This document shows, piece by piece, positions 21,501 through 32,126 of a stretch of DNA of 64,000 bases. A model generated the notes under the pieces. It saw only the letters and a program-made list of their open reading frames with translations. It was not told the origin of the DNA and did no database searches. Each line of letters starts with the position of its first letter. Within the stretch, counting starts at the first letter, position 1. The position numbers were made by a program, and so were the translations under genes. Source of the stretch: Acrasis kona. Its lineage: Eukaryota > Heterolobosea > Eutetramitea > Acrasida > Acrasidae. Location of the stretch: assembly GCA_026419775.2 (NCBI GenBank), contig JAOPGA020001448.1:1-64000 (forward strand). The letters run 5' to 3'.

Positions 21501-24500
21501 AACAGGAGCTATGACCTCAACTGGCGATGGAATTTCAACTAGATCCTTCAATGCATTGTCATCGGCCACTATTACGACACCAACGCAAACTGCATTTGAT
21601 CAAAACAGAAACCAGTTATATATTTCAGAATCTTTAGGAATCATTAGATTAGTTGATTTTAACACTGGCGAGATATCAACAATAGCTGGACGTTCAGGTA
21701 GTGGTGATTCTGGAGACGGAGGATTGGCATTAAATGCCAAATTCAATTATATACAAAGCTTAGAACTTGATTCTATTAATAGAATGTTATATTTGACAGA
21801 TGTGAATAGTAACAGAATAAGAGTGATTAACCTAAACACTGGTATTGTACACAGTTTCTGTGGTACTGGAGTAGTGGGTAGTCCTGGAAATTTAGGGACT
21901 GGAAATCTATGTATTAATGCCAATTTGAATATGCCATTCCAAATATCTATTGATTCAGCTAGAAGAATTGCTTTTATAAATGATGTTGGAAATTATATAG
22001 TAAGAATGGTTGATTTGAGTAGTGGAGTGACGACTGTTCTTGCTGGAAACGGTACGAGCGGAGTTAGTGGTGACGGAGGTTCGTCATACGCTTCACTTAC
22101 GAGCGCACAAGCTGGTTCGGTAGATAGTGCTAATGGTATTTTCTACACGACTGACACTAACACTGTAAGAGCCATTCGGTATATCCCATGGAGGTGTTAC
22201 AATATTTATAGTAATGATCCCAATGTATGTAGTGGCGTCGGTGTGTGTGTGGCACCCGATAAGTGTGTTTGTAATAGTGGTTTTTTAGGAAACATCTGTC
22301 AAGTCAACTCCAATGCAACAACCGTGTATTACCAAATTACGGATGAAACCGTCGAACCCAATCAAAATTACGGTTATGGTGCTGGATCTGAGTTTTATCT
22401 CAAGGAAAGCATTGTCATCACTCAATTGGGTATTTATTCTCCATGCTTCTCTTTTGATCTAGATAATTACGTAACATTGTGGAATGGGTCAACTATCATT
22501 ACACAAGTTCTATTTAACCCTGCTAATAGAGGAATACGTCTCAGAAGTACTCGAAATTATTTCCAGAACTTGACTAAGCCGATTACTCTATATGCGGGCA
22601 ACAAATATATTGTACAAGCAATTATATCTGAGGAATGTGAAAGCGGTTTCACGTTATATAACCAAATACCAGTTGTGAATACGGGTCCTTTTAGAGATGA
22701 AGTTCAGGTGTTAGGTAACTCTTATGTGTCTACTACAAGATATGCCTCTGGTAGTACGAGAACTTCTGGTGTATTTGATTTTATGTCGAATTCTTTCACT
22801 GGAGGCACTTTTGCATTTACTGCATTAACATGTTTTGGTATAAAATATAATAACTCCCTTGTATGCAGTGGTAATGGAACATGTGTTGATGTTGATAAAT
22901 GCTCCTGCAGAGCTGGCTATTATGGACAAAGATGTGAAGCTTATAATTGTTACGGCAATATGTATAACTCTACATCTGCGTGCAGTGGGAATGGAACATG
23001 TGCTGATGTTGATAAGTGTGTTTGTAAACAAGGATTTTATGGACAAAGATGTGAAGCTTATAATTGTTACGGTACTATGTATAACTATACATATGCATGT
23101 AGTGCAAATGGATTATGTACAAATGTTGATACATGTGTTTGTAAGAATGGGTACTATGGTCAGAAATGTGATGTGTATAATTGTTTCGGTACAATTTATA
23201 ATTCCACCAATGTATGTTCCACGAATGGTACTTGCCGTTCTCCTGATACTTGCGATTGTAGATTTAGATATTATGGTCAACAATGTGATGCTTTTGATTG
23301 TTATGGTAGAATTTATAACTCATCAAATGTGTGCTCAGGTAACGGTACTTGTAATTCTCCTGATAACTGTATTTGTAAGAGCGGATATTATGGTTTACAA
23401 TGTGATGTTTACAATTGTTTTGGAACCATTTTTAACTCATCGAAAGTATGTTCCGGTAATGGTACATGTATAGGACCAAATCAATGTAATTGTAACAACG
23501 GGTTCTATGGTCAACAGTGTGAAGCTTATAATTGTTTTGGCAGTATATATAACGCAACAACTGTATGCAGTGGGAATGGAACATGTACTGATATTGATAA
23601 GTGTGTTTGTAAACAAGGATTTTATGGACAAAGATGTGAAGCATATAGCTGTTATGGTAGCATATTTAACAGTACTTCTGTATGTAGTGGAAATGGAACA
23701 TGTATTAATGTCAATAATTGTGCCTGTAGATCAGGATTTTATGGACAAAGATGTGAAGCTTACAATTGTTACGGAAGTATGTATAATTCTACATCTGCGT
23801 GCAGTGGGAATGGAACATGTGTTGATGTTGATAAGTGTGTATGTAAACAAGGATTTTATGGACAAAGATGTGAAGCTTATAATTGTTACGGCAGTATATA
23901 TAACGCAACAACTGTATGCAGTGGGAATGGAACATGTGCTGATGTTGATAAGTGTGTTTGTAAACAAGGATTTTATGGACAAAGATGTGAAGCTTATAAC
24001 TGCTATGGCAATGCATATAATTCTACCGCTGTATGTGGAAATGGAACATGTGTCGATGTCGATAAATGCTCATGCAATGCTGGATTTTATGGACGAATGT
24101 GCGAGGCATACAACTGTTATAGTGTCATATATAATTCTACAACTACATGTAGCGGTAAAGGTACATGCATGGCTCCTAATGTTTGTATTTGTAACGCTGG
24201 ATATAGTGGAATGAATTGTGAAAATTCACCAACACCTACGCCAACACCTACACCGACAATAACTCCGACATCAAGCCCGACGCCGACGCCAACACCTACG
24301 CCAACACCTACACCTACACCGACAATAACACCGACACCAAGCCCGACGCCGACGCCAACACCTACTCCAAGCCCGACGCCAACACCTACACCTACACCTA
24401 CAATAACTCCGACACCAAGCCCGACGCCAACACCTACACCTACACCGACTACACCAAGTCCCACACCTACCCTGATACCAACACCTACTCCAACACCTAC

Positions 24501-27500
24501 ACCGTCAACGCCTACATCAACTTTCACATCCAGCCCAACTTTAACACCTACTCCAACTTCTAGCCTCACACCTACAATGACACCTACGTCCATCTTAACT
24601 TCAACACCGACAAATACAATCACACCAACTTCTACACCCACATCTACTCCAATCTTAACACAAACTTTAACAAGTACGCTTACAGAAACTCATACATCAA
24701 CTTTCACTCCCACACCAACCACTATTCAAACAGCAACATCAACACCCACCATCATATCATCATCCACATTGACTCCCACCCCCACTACAGTATCTACACC
24801 AATTGCTACTGCATCTGGAACTTTAACAAGTGTACCGGTAGTAGCCACAACTAGTACATTCACAATGGCAGGGACTACAACAGCTACACCGACATTTACA
24901 TATACGCCCACACCAACTTTGTCATCTTCCGCTACACCAACGCTCGCTTACACGACTACATCAACACCTACTCTCACACAAACCTCAACACCGATTGCAA
25001 CACCTCTCACAACTACAACGGGGTCTGCATCATCTACTCCCACACTAACATTAACTTCCACGTCAACTCCCACACCTACTCCGACACAAACACCCACTTC
25101 TACACTAATCCCAACTAACACACCAAATCTAACACCATCTCTTTCTCCTACATCAACAACCTCTTCAATTTCCTCACTTACCTCTACTCCATCGTCTACA
25201 CACACAGCTACTTTAGTGCCTAGTTCAACTTTGACGCCATATACTGTTGCATTCTCTCAGAATGGAATTACTGTCATGTACTATTATAACACAACATCAA
25301 ATACTTCAACAGTACTATCTACATCAATAATTAATGGAGTACAAACTGCCACGATAATTAAATCTGATATACAAGGCGTTATCGGACAAATTGTTCCCAC
25401 GACCGATACAAATAATACTGATGTCGTCATATCTACATACAACAACGGAATTACCACTATCGCTCAACTCAATGTCGTATCCAACAGTAACATAACTACT
25501 GTTGCATCGATTAGTGGTGTATCAAACAATGTAGTAACCATCTACAACTCCGCCACACAATCAACATCTTTACTTGTTTCTACAATCAACACAGATGGAT
25601 CGACAGTGTTAAGTTCAGTATCTGTCTCAAGCATCTCCAATCCATCATCACCCTCTAGTGCTTCAAATGTAACTGTTGTATCGGTTGCTCCATCTGGAAC
25701 TAACGTCATGTTATTTACCATCTATAATAATGTCACTGGAACAACAACTGCTTATGTTTTGGCATCGAATTCTAACAGTAGCGTTGCTACAATTAGTAGT
25801 TTCGATACAAGTACAAAAACAACTAGTGTTGCTACTAGTATAAATGTAACAGTTGGTTACACACCAGTGTTGACTACTACTAGCACTGGTTATTCTGTTT
25901 CGTTGGGGTCAAACACCGCAATTGTTATACCAAGTACGGTCAGCTCAAATAGCTCAAGTGTGAATTTGAATATTGCGGTAGTCAATGTTGCTACTACTAC
26001 AACTTCTACAAACACCCCTACTCCTACATCAACGCCAATTGCTACCTTCGCGTCAATACCAACATCCACACAGACTTTTATACCTACTAGTGCATCCACT
26101 CCGATATCTACATCTACTCCTCTACAATATACAGTTGCTTTCACACAGAGTGGTGTTACAGTTATGTACTATTATAATACGACTACAAATACATCTACTG
26201 TGTTGTCTTCAACTGTTATGAATGGAGTACAAACAATAACAGTTATTACATCTGGTTTACAAGGCTTGATATCTCAAATTATTCCTACAACCACTACTAA
26301 TGATACTGATATTATTGTTTCTACAATTAGTAGCGGAGGATCAACGGCAATTCTATCGCAACTAAATGTAGTACAGAATAGTAACATTTCTTTGGTTGCT
26401 GTACTTAATGGGACTACTAGTAATGTCGTTCCGGTATATAATCCCATTACAAAAACTACTTCAGTTTTGATTTCTAGTACAAGTAGTGATGGATCTACTG
26501 TACTGTCTTCTGTTTCAGTACCTAGTATTTCTCAACCAACAACTAGTACTTTAACTGGTTCATCCACACCTACTGCTAATTTAACAGTCGTTTCAGTTTC
26601 TTCACCTGGTAGTAATCTTTTAGTGTTTACTGTTTACAACAACGTGACTGGTACAACTACTGCTTATGTTATGAATTCGGATACAAACAGTAGTACTGCT
26701 ACCATTAGTAGCTTTGATACCAGTTCCAAAACAACATCAGTTTCTACTACTGTTAATGTGACGCCTGGATTTACTCCAGTGTTGACTGCAACTAGTACAG
26801 GATACTCTGTTACTGTTGGAACTAATACTGCAGTTACTATACCTAGTACAGTCAGTAATAGCAACGGTACTAGTAGCTTGAATATTGCAGTTGTGTATAT
26901 TCCCACTGCCACACCCACTCTTACATTGACTAACACTCCAACACCTACTCCTACGCTACAATACACAGTGGCATTCTCTCAAAATGGTGTTACTGTGATG
27001 TACTATTTTAATAGCACTTCAAATACATCTACTATATTGTCATCAACAACTATTAATGGAGTACAAATGATCACAACTATAAGTTCAGATATACAAGGTG
27101 CAATAGCTCAAATTGTACCTACAACATCTACCAACAAGACTGATATTGTAGTATCTACATATAACAGTGGTTCTACAATTCTTTCACAATTAAATATATT
27201 ACCAAACAGTAATATATCCCTTGTTGCAGTGATAAATGGAGCGACAAGCAGCGTTGTACCAGTTTACGATCCTACAACGAAAACTACAACAGTTCTTGTT
27301 ACTAGTTCTAGTAGCAGCGGAACAGCAACACTTGCATCCGTATCTATACCAAGTATATCACAATCGACTACTAAAACATTAGTTGGAACAGCAGCACCGA
27401 CTGGTAATTTATCAATCATATCAGTTGCGTCCTCTGGTGAAAGCCTCCTTGTGTTTACTGTGTACAACAACGTTACTGGTATCACAACTGCATATATATT

Positions 27501-28827
27501 AGCAGCAAATAATCTAAGCAGTACTGCCACTATAAGTAGCTATGATACTAGTTCTAAAACAACTTCTGCATCTACTATTATCAATATTACTCCAGGTTAC
27601 ACGCCTGTGTTAACAGCCACAAGTTCAGGATATTCTGTATCCACTGGAACTAACACTGCACTTATAATCCAGAGCACAACAAGTAGCAATAGTAGCACTA
27701 GTTTAAATATCAAAGTGATTGTGATACCAACTCCAACCCCTACCTCTATCCCTTCTTCTACTTTTACTACCTCTTTACCAACTCCTACACCTACACCAAA
27801 CCTTACTCCATCATATACACCTACATCATCACCAATCACTCCTACTTCTACATCACAACCGATATCAACGCCATTATCAGCGACCGTGGCTACCTCGGCG
27901 CCTAGTATCTCAAGTCCCACTATTGATGTACCTGTTAGTGTCATGAGCTCAGTTGATCAATTTTTAGGGCTATTCAATGGATCGTCATCACCAATGTATG
28001 ATACTTCTACCTCTCCTGTTGTTTCTCTTGTAACGAGTTCGAACAATGAAACTGCTATTCAAATCTCCTCCTCATTTGCAACAGGTTCTTCTAGTAGAAG
28101 AGTATTAGCATCTTCAGCTAAATACTCCAATGTGACGTCGTTGAGATGTACTTTCCGCATCACCAGTAGTTCGAATGGAGTTAATCCAGCAGAGCTCTGG
28201 ATGAGCTCTAATAATTCATTTATTAGATTGATTTTTGTTTATGATACGACTTCGTATCTACACTTGTCAGTTAAACAAGAAGCATTAAAATACTCTGGTA
28301 AAAAAACATACCCATTATCTTTGTCGACCACTTATGACGTGAATATGATTATTACCAACATAGAGGAAGTACTTATGACCAGAATAATTATCACTGCTAA
28401 TGGAGGTCCTGCGAGTACTTTGAACGTGCCACTACAATCTGCCTTTTCTTTAAGCTCTTTCCTCAATGAAAAGTTTTCGATGGTCGTGTCGCAGAGTAAC
28501 TATGAAATTAGTAGTTTGGATAATTTAGAACGCAATATAAAAAGTAGTAATGGATCGGCTACGATTGAGATCATTAAAATGAGTATGTCTACTAGTGATG
28601 GCAGTAGTGTAGCTTCCCCTAACACGGCTTATTCTAGTCCAAGTGTGAATAACAGCACTATTGCTATCATAGCTTCGATTGTTGGTGTGTCGGTTGGAGT
28701 TTTGTTGTTCTTTTTATTGTTCATTATTATACTAGGTATCATTTTGAGAAAGAAGAAGAATAAAGTAATGGATGACATCTCGTTGAAAGAAAGCTCGATA
28801 GGATCTGATAGAATATTGTTAATCTGA
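18571..28827 (+). CDS. Giant lectin-NHL-EGF-mucin type I membrane protein (adhesin-like)
   Basis: Exons with supported phases: 18571-18862, 18903-19187, 19229-19522, 19558-20279, 20324-20435, 20484-20853, 20894-28827; introns are 35-48 bp. The protein would be about 3,335 residues. Order: signal peptide; a beta-rich module; EGF; an NPCBM-like carbohydrate-binding domain (about 19430-19990); EGF units; a second NPCBM-like domain (about 20330-20930); EGF units; an NHL-type propeller with GDGG-containing repeats (21150-22180); EGF; a beta-sandwich recalling DUF4082 (22320-22825); 12 EGF repeats; a Thr-Pro stalk; three ~250-residue repeated modules; a juxtamembrane domain shared with the 1-5019 protein; TM (28665-28750); KKKNK and a short tail. 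Exon 2 changes frame at the AAAAA run 19083-19087; the exon total is 3n+1, so one base is extra there. Likely a surface adhesin binding glycans. Confidence 0.85.
22830..24225 (+). repeat. Twelve tandem EGF repeats, near-identical at DNA level in places
   Basis: Twelve units of about 114-117 bp within the giant surface protein. Several share long identical stretches, for example around GGACAAAGATGTGAAGC and AAATGGAACATGTG. Units near 22,980, 23,600, 23,840 and 23,960 are almost the same, which implies recent duplication or gene conversion. Each unit keeps six cysteines and an NGT sequon. Confidence 0.85.
24226..25239 (+). repeat. Thr-Pro-rich low-complexity stalk
   Basis: About 338 codons of TP(T/S) repeats, starting as nearly pure ACACCT/ACGCCA-type hexamers and grading into a Ser/Thr/Pro mixture. 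Such tracts are usually extended and heavily O-glycosylated and would hold the lectin and EGF part away from the membrane. Confidence 0.85.
25240..27730 (+). repeat. Three copies of an unrecognised ~250-residue extracellular module
   Basis: Modules start at 25240, 26128 and 26962 with Y-T-V-A-F-(S/T)-Q-(N/S)-G-(I/V)-T-V-M-Y-Y and end near LNI(A/K)V before a short Thr-Pro linker. Shared internal marks include VQ-x6-SD(I/L)QG, ISQIVPTT-type strands, FT(I/V)YNNVTG-x-TTAY, SSFDTS and [15 protein letters not shown]. Ser, Thr, Val and Asn dominate, cysteines are absent and there are many NxS/T sequons, so a beta-sandwich or beta-helix is likely. The unit matches no family I know. Confidence 0.75.
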
Positions 28828-28982
28828 CAATAATTTAATAAATTTTCTTTTATATCTGTTGAAGCCTTCTACTTGACAAAATACAATCGTCATTTTATGC
28901 AAATGGCTCATCGGACTTTCTCCAAAAACATAAATGTAAACATTATTGTTTTAATTGTAACCAAGTTTCATGAAGTCAACCC
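28828..28982. other. Short intergenic gap
   Basis: AT-rich, including ATAATTTAATAAA-type sequence just after the surface-protein stop, which could serve as its polyadenylation signal. Nothing else is visible. Confidence 0.3.
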
Positions 28983-29041
28983 TATACAAGAAGGAAAGAT
29001 TTCATGATGAAAAAAACATACAGTAAGTAACCTCGTTAAAT

Positions 29042-29686
29042 GACGTCCCTGAAGAGATATTGCAGATTATCATATCATACTTGGAGCCTATACAACAGTT
29101 TTTGTCAATGTCAGTCCCATAGTTGGAAGCGTCAATTGGAAGCAGTAATCTCCAACACAAGTACGTACATTTATGCGAGTATTGGAATAACTTTATAGAT
29201 CAAATTGTAAGACGGGACTACTAGATCAATTAAAAAAGTTCAAATCTTTAACATCCCTTTGTGCACAGAAACCTCGATTGTCAAATTGATTACATTGTAA
29301 CGTTGTGTCCGCTTCGTGATCTTGACTTCTGTCATTTTATAATGCTTGATCATCAGAACATAAAAATACATTCCCATGAGAGTCATAGTGTGAACGAATC
29401 TCTCTATAACAAATACAAGACGGAACCATTGATGTACATACATCGGCAAGACAGTAACTCGAGTTGGGATCGCAAAACACTCTGCATCAGGGAACCCGAT
29501 ACATCTCGTGATTACTTTCAATACCTCTTGGAAGTTGAGAAGATTCCATTTAACAGTTTATTGGCAGGTAACGATTTGAAGGTAGTTTTCAAAAATAGGA
29601 CTAACCTAAAAAATATCAAAAAACCCATTGATCATGACTCGTTTATTCAGTTCGTTTGGTTTCGATGGTCAAAGAACGACATTTAA
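29042..29686 (+). CDS. F-box protein, frame interrupted, exon model incomplete
   Basis: An F-box begins with DVPEEILQIIISYLEPIQQF (29042-29101), close to the consensus LPxEILxxIxSYL. The frame then hits TAG, but the expected F-box end (SHSWKRQLEAV, 29114-29146) is in the next frame. One T fewer in the TTTTT run at 29099-29103 joins them. A later exon, probably from an acceptor at about 29267 to the TAA at 29684, encodes about 139 residues rich in His, Asp and Asn. F-box proteins recruit substrates to SCF ubiquitin ligases; the C-terminal part is unrecognised. The intron between the exons and the true start (perhaps the ATG at 29006 with a GTAAGT donor nearby) are not settled. Confidence 0.5.
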
Positions 29687-30251
29687 TTAATGACATTAAT
29701 TAAATACCGTAATTGTACACAATGTAATGTTACTTTTAAATTAATGTTTTTGTTCATGATTCGAATCTATCTGTATCTTTTACGGTAAATGGCGAAGCAC
29801 GTCCAAGAAATTACCAGGTGTCGTTGAGTGTACCGCGTCGTAGTTTCTATTCCACTTTGCTGATTAATCAAATTGCGATAGTTGTGTTGGCGGTAATATT
29901 CCGATTCTGATCTGCATCAGAACTCTACTTTTAGGAAAAGTTTAGCGAATGATACTTTGTTGTTGTTAGGGTTGAGGGAAGAAACTATTTCGTATGCTAG
30001 GACTGCATAGATGGATTTATTTGCTTCATAGGTTGGGCATTCGAATTGCCATAAACAACTCGCCATGTTCATGCACAATGAAGCATACAATACTTGAAAC
30101 TTCTTAAATTTGAGAGAATTCAATTGAGAAATATCATACTACGCCCACAGAACAGTTTCGGCGCTGATGGATTGGTCTTGATATTGTTTCAACGAAAAGT
30201 GTCCACATTTTGTAATTGAACTCAACTAACTACACATAAGTCATCATAAAG
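29687..30251. other. Intergenic with possible TPR fragment
   Basis: A minus-strand frame (30123-29917) lacks an ATG start and reads like one TPR-type helix pair (YASLCMNMASCLWQF ... SSLNPNNNKVSFAK). It could be the last exon of a lost gene or chance. Nothing else is evident. Confidence 0.3.
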
Positions 30252-31814
30252 ATGTTTGGTTATTCATGTCAAGACACGAGCGATGAACAAAACAACGAGA
30301 GGTTTAAATTCAATATAGACGATGAACAAGAAATGGTAGAGGAAGAGTTATTTCAGTTAGAAGGAGAATTTGCCGCATTGAAGTACAAGATAAGAGGTGC
30401 GAAGGATATCTTTATGAAAGTAATAAATAAAATAAAGCAAACCAAAGCAGAAGTGGAATATGAAATTGAGACAAAAGCACAAAAAGAAAAAGAAGAAATT
30501 CAAAAACAAGTAGAAAAAGCACAAAAAGTATACTTGCACGTCGCGAACAACTTGACAGGAAAGGACAAAATCAAACTAGATATTGGCGGCAAAATATATA
30601 CAACGTCTTTAAGTACGTTGACAAGTCAGAAAAATAGCTTCTTCACTGGTATGTTTAGTGAACGAATGCAAACAAAAGCGGAAGAAGATGGTAGCTACTT
30701 TATAGACAGAGATGCAGGTGACTTTGACATTATACTTGATGGTCTAAGAGGAGAAGATGTAAGTGATAAAATCAACAAACTGGATAAAGAAGAAAAAAAA
30801 AGGTTAAAGGCTGACATCAATTTTTATTTATTAGAAGATTCTTTCATACCATATTTTCCAATAGAATATGAAGGTGTTTGTAATGTCATTATATATGAAT
30901 CAAATACATTCACACAGCTTCAAGATGGAAGATTGATATATGCAAATAAGTATTCAATTAATGAATGGAATGAACAAGGAAAAACAAGGTTGATTGATTA
31001 TAGGGATGTTAATTCTTTATTACAATTACGAGATTTGAGATTGTTGGCAGGTGTTTATGAAAGTCAAATCTTAATATGGAACCTAGATAGTAAAGATTGC
31101 ATAATGACATTGAATAATTACCAACTAGTCAGATGTATTATTCAATTACGGGATGGTAGATTGGTAAGCTTAAGTGATAATGTAATAAAGATATGGTATA
31201 TAATTAGCGGGCGATGTGTATTGACATTGGGTGAACGTGATGATAGCTTCGGATCAATCATACAATTACAAAATAGTAGATTAGCAAGTGGAAGCTGTGA
31301 TGGAACAATCAAGATATGGAACATAAACAATGGACATTGCGAAATGACATTGGCTGAACATAATTATAGCATCAAATCAATCATACAATTACAAGATAGT
31401 AGATTAGCAAGTGGAAGTTTTGATGGAACAATCAAGACATGGAACATAAATAATGGACATTGCGAAATGACATTGGCTGAACATAATTATAGCATCAAAT
31501 CAATCATACAATTACAAGATGGTAGATTAGCAAGTGGAAGTTTTGATGGAACAATAAAGATATGGAACATAGAGAGCGGGCGATGTGTATTGACATTGGC
31601 TGGACATGATAATAGCATCAAATCAATCATACAATTACAAGATGGTAGATTAGCAAGTGGAAGTTTTGATGGAACAATAAAGATATGGAACATAGAGAGT
31701 GGGCAATGTGAGATGACAATAGTTGATCAAGATACATTCATAATTATGCAACTACAAGATGGTAGAATAGCGGGGCAAGCAGTTTACAACGAAATAATCA
31801 AAATATGGAGTTGA
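30252..31814 (+). CDS. KCTD-type BTB (T1) and WD40 repeat protein
   Basis: An intronless 520-residue protein. Residues ~30-95 form a Lys/Glu-rich coiled coil. Residues ~105-200 are a T1/BTB domain of the KCTD type: KLDIGGKIYTTSLSTLT, then GMFSERM, DGSYFIDRDAGDFDIILDGLRG and a final FYLLEDSF. Residues ~210-520 are WD40-like repeats with LASGSFDGTIKIWN as the core. KCTD-type BTB proteins commonly act as Cullin-3 adaptors, and a WD40 propeller would be the substrate-binding part; this role is inferred. The last five WD units are almost identical at the DNA level (period 123 bp), in contrast to diverged early blades. Confidence 0.88.
   Translation: MFGYSCQDTSDEQNNERFKFNIDDEQEMVEEELFQLEGEFAALKYKIRGAKDIFMKVINKIKQTKAEVEYEIETKAQKEKEEIQKQVEKAQKVYLHVANNLTGKDKIKLDIGGKIYTTSLSTLTSQKNSFFTGMFSERMQTKAEEDGSYFIDRDAGDFDIILDGLRGEDVSDKINKLDKEEKKRLKADINFYLLEDSFIPYFPIEYEGVCNVIIYESNTFTQLQDGRLIYANKYSINEWNEQGKTRLIDYRDVNSLLQLRDLRLLAGVYESQILIWNLDSKDCIMTLNNYQLVRCIIQLRDGRLVSLSDNVIKIWYIISGRCVLTLGERDDSFGSIIQLQNSRLASGSCDGTIKIWNINNGHCEMTLAEHNYSIKSIIQLQDSRLASGSFDGTIKTWNINNGHCEMTLAEHNYSIKSIIQLQDGRLASGSFDGTIKIWNIESGRCVLTLAGHDNSIKSIIQLQDGRLASGSFDGTIKIWNIESGQCEMTIVDQDTFIIMQLQDGRIAGQAVYNEIIKIWS
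31230..31735 (+). repeat. Near-identical 123-bp WD40 units
   Basis: Consecutive units start near 31229, 31352, 31475 and 31598, each 123 bp (41 codons). The block AATCAATCATACAATTACAA recurs in successive units. The near-identity points to recent tandem duplication or gene conversion of blades, so blade number may vary between strains. Confidence 0.8.
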
Positions 31815-32126
31815 TAATCCAAATAAAAAAGATAATTCTTCAAATTTGAATTGGCAAACTCTTGTAACTGCTACTATTTAATTGTCCTATTAATTAATAA
31901 TGGTTTATTGAATGGTTGTATACTCTTGGTGTTCACGTTGGTTGTTACACACCATTATTTACAATCTCAACCACCGGACTTGAAAGAGGAGTTCATATAG
32001 CAGTTACAAACATCAGAACCTCACAAAACAAAATCAATATGAAGAAAGAAAAAATTCGACCGGCGGGCGTACATCAAATTATTTATTACTTTTATATCAA
32101 AACAGTTCAAAGTTGACTCTGATACA
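31815..32126. other. Intergenic, nothing recognised
   Basis: AT-rich gap between the BTB-WD40 gene and the permease gene. Short open stretches without ATG context. No repeat or RNA structure seen. Confidence 0.3.

Noticed and set aside
22825-23982. Repeated minus-strand frames with [14 protein letters not shown]-type starts
   Set aside because: Antisense shadows of the tandem EGF units, repeated because the DNA is repeated.
24117-24641. Gly-Val-rich minus-strand frame of 174 codons
   Set aside because: It is the antisense of the Thr-Pro stalk; its composition is forced by the repeat.
29745-29775. Possible tRNA T-loop (GATTCGAATC)
   Set aside because: No acceptor or anticodon stem can be formed around it; no tRNA gene was found anywhere in the window.
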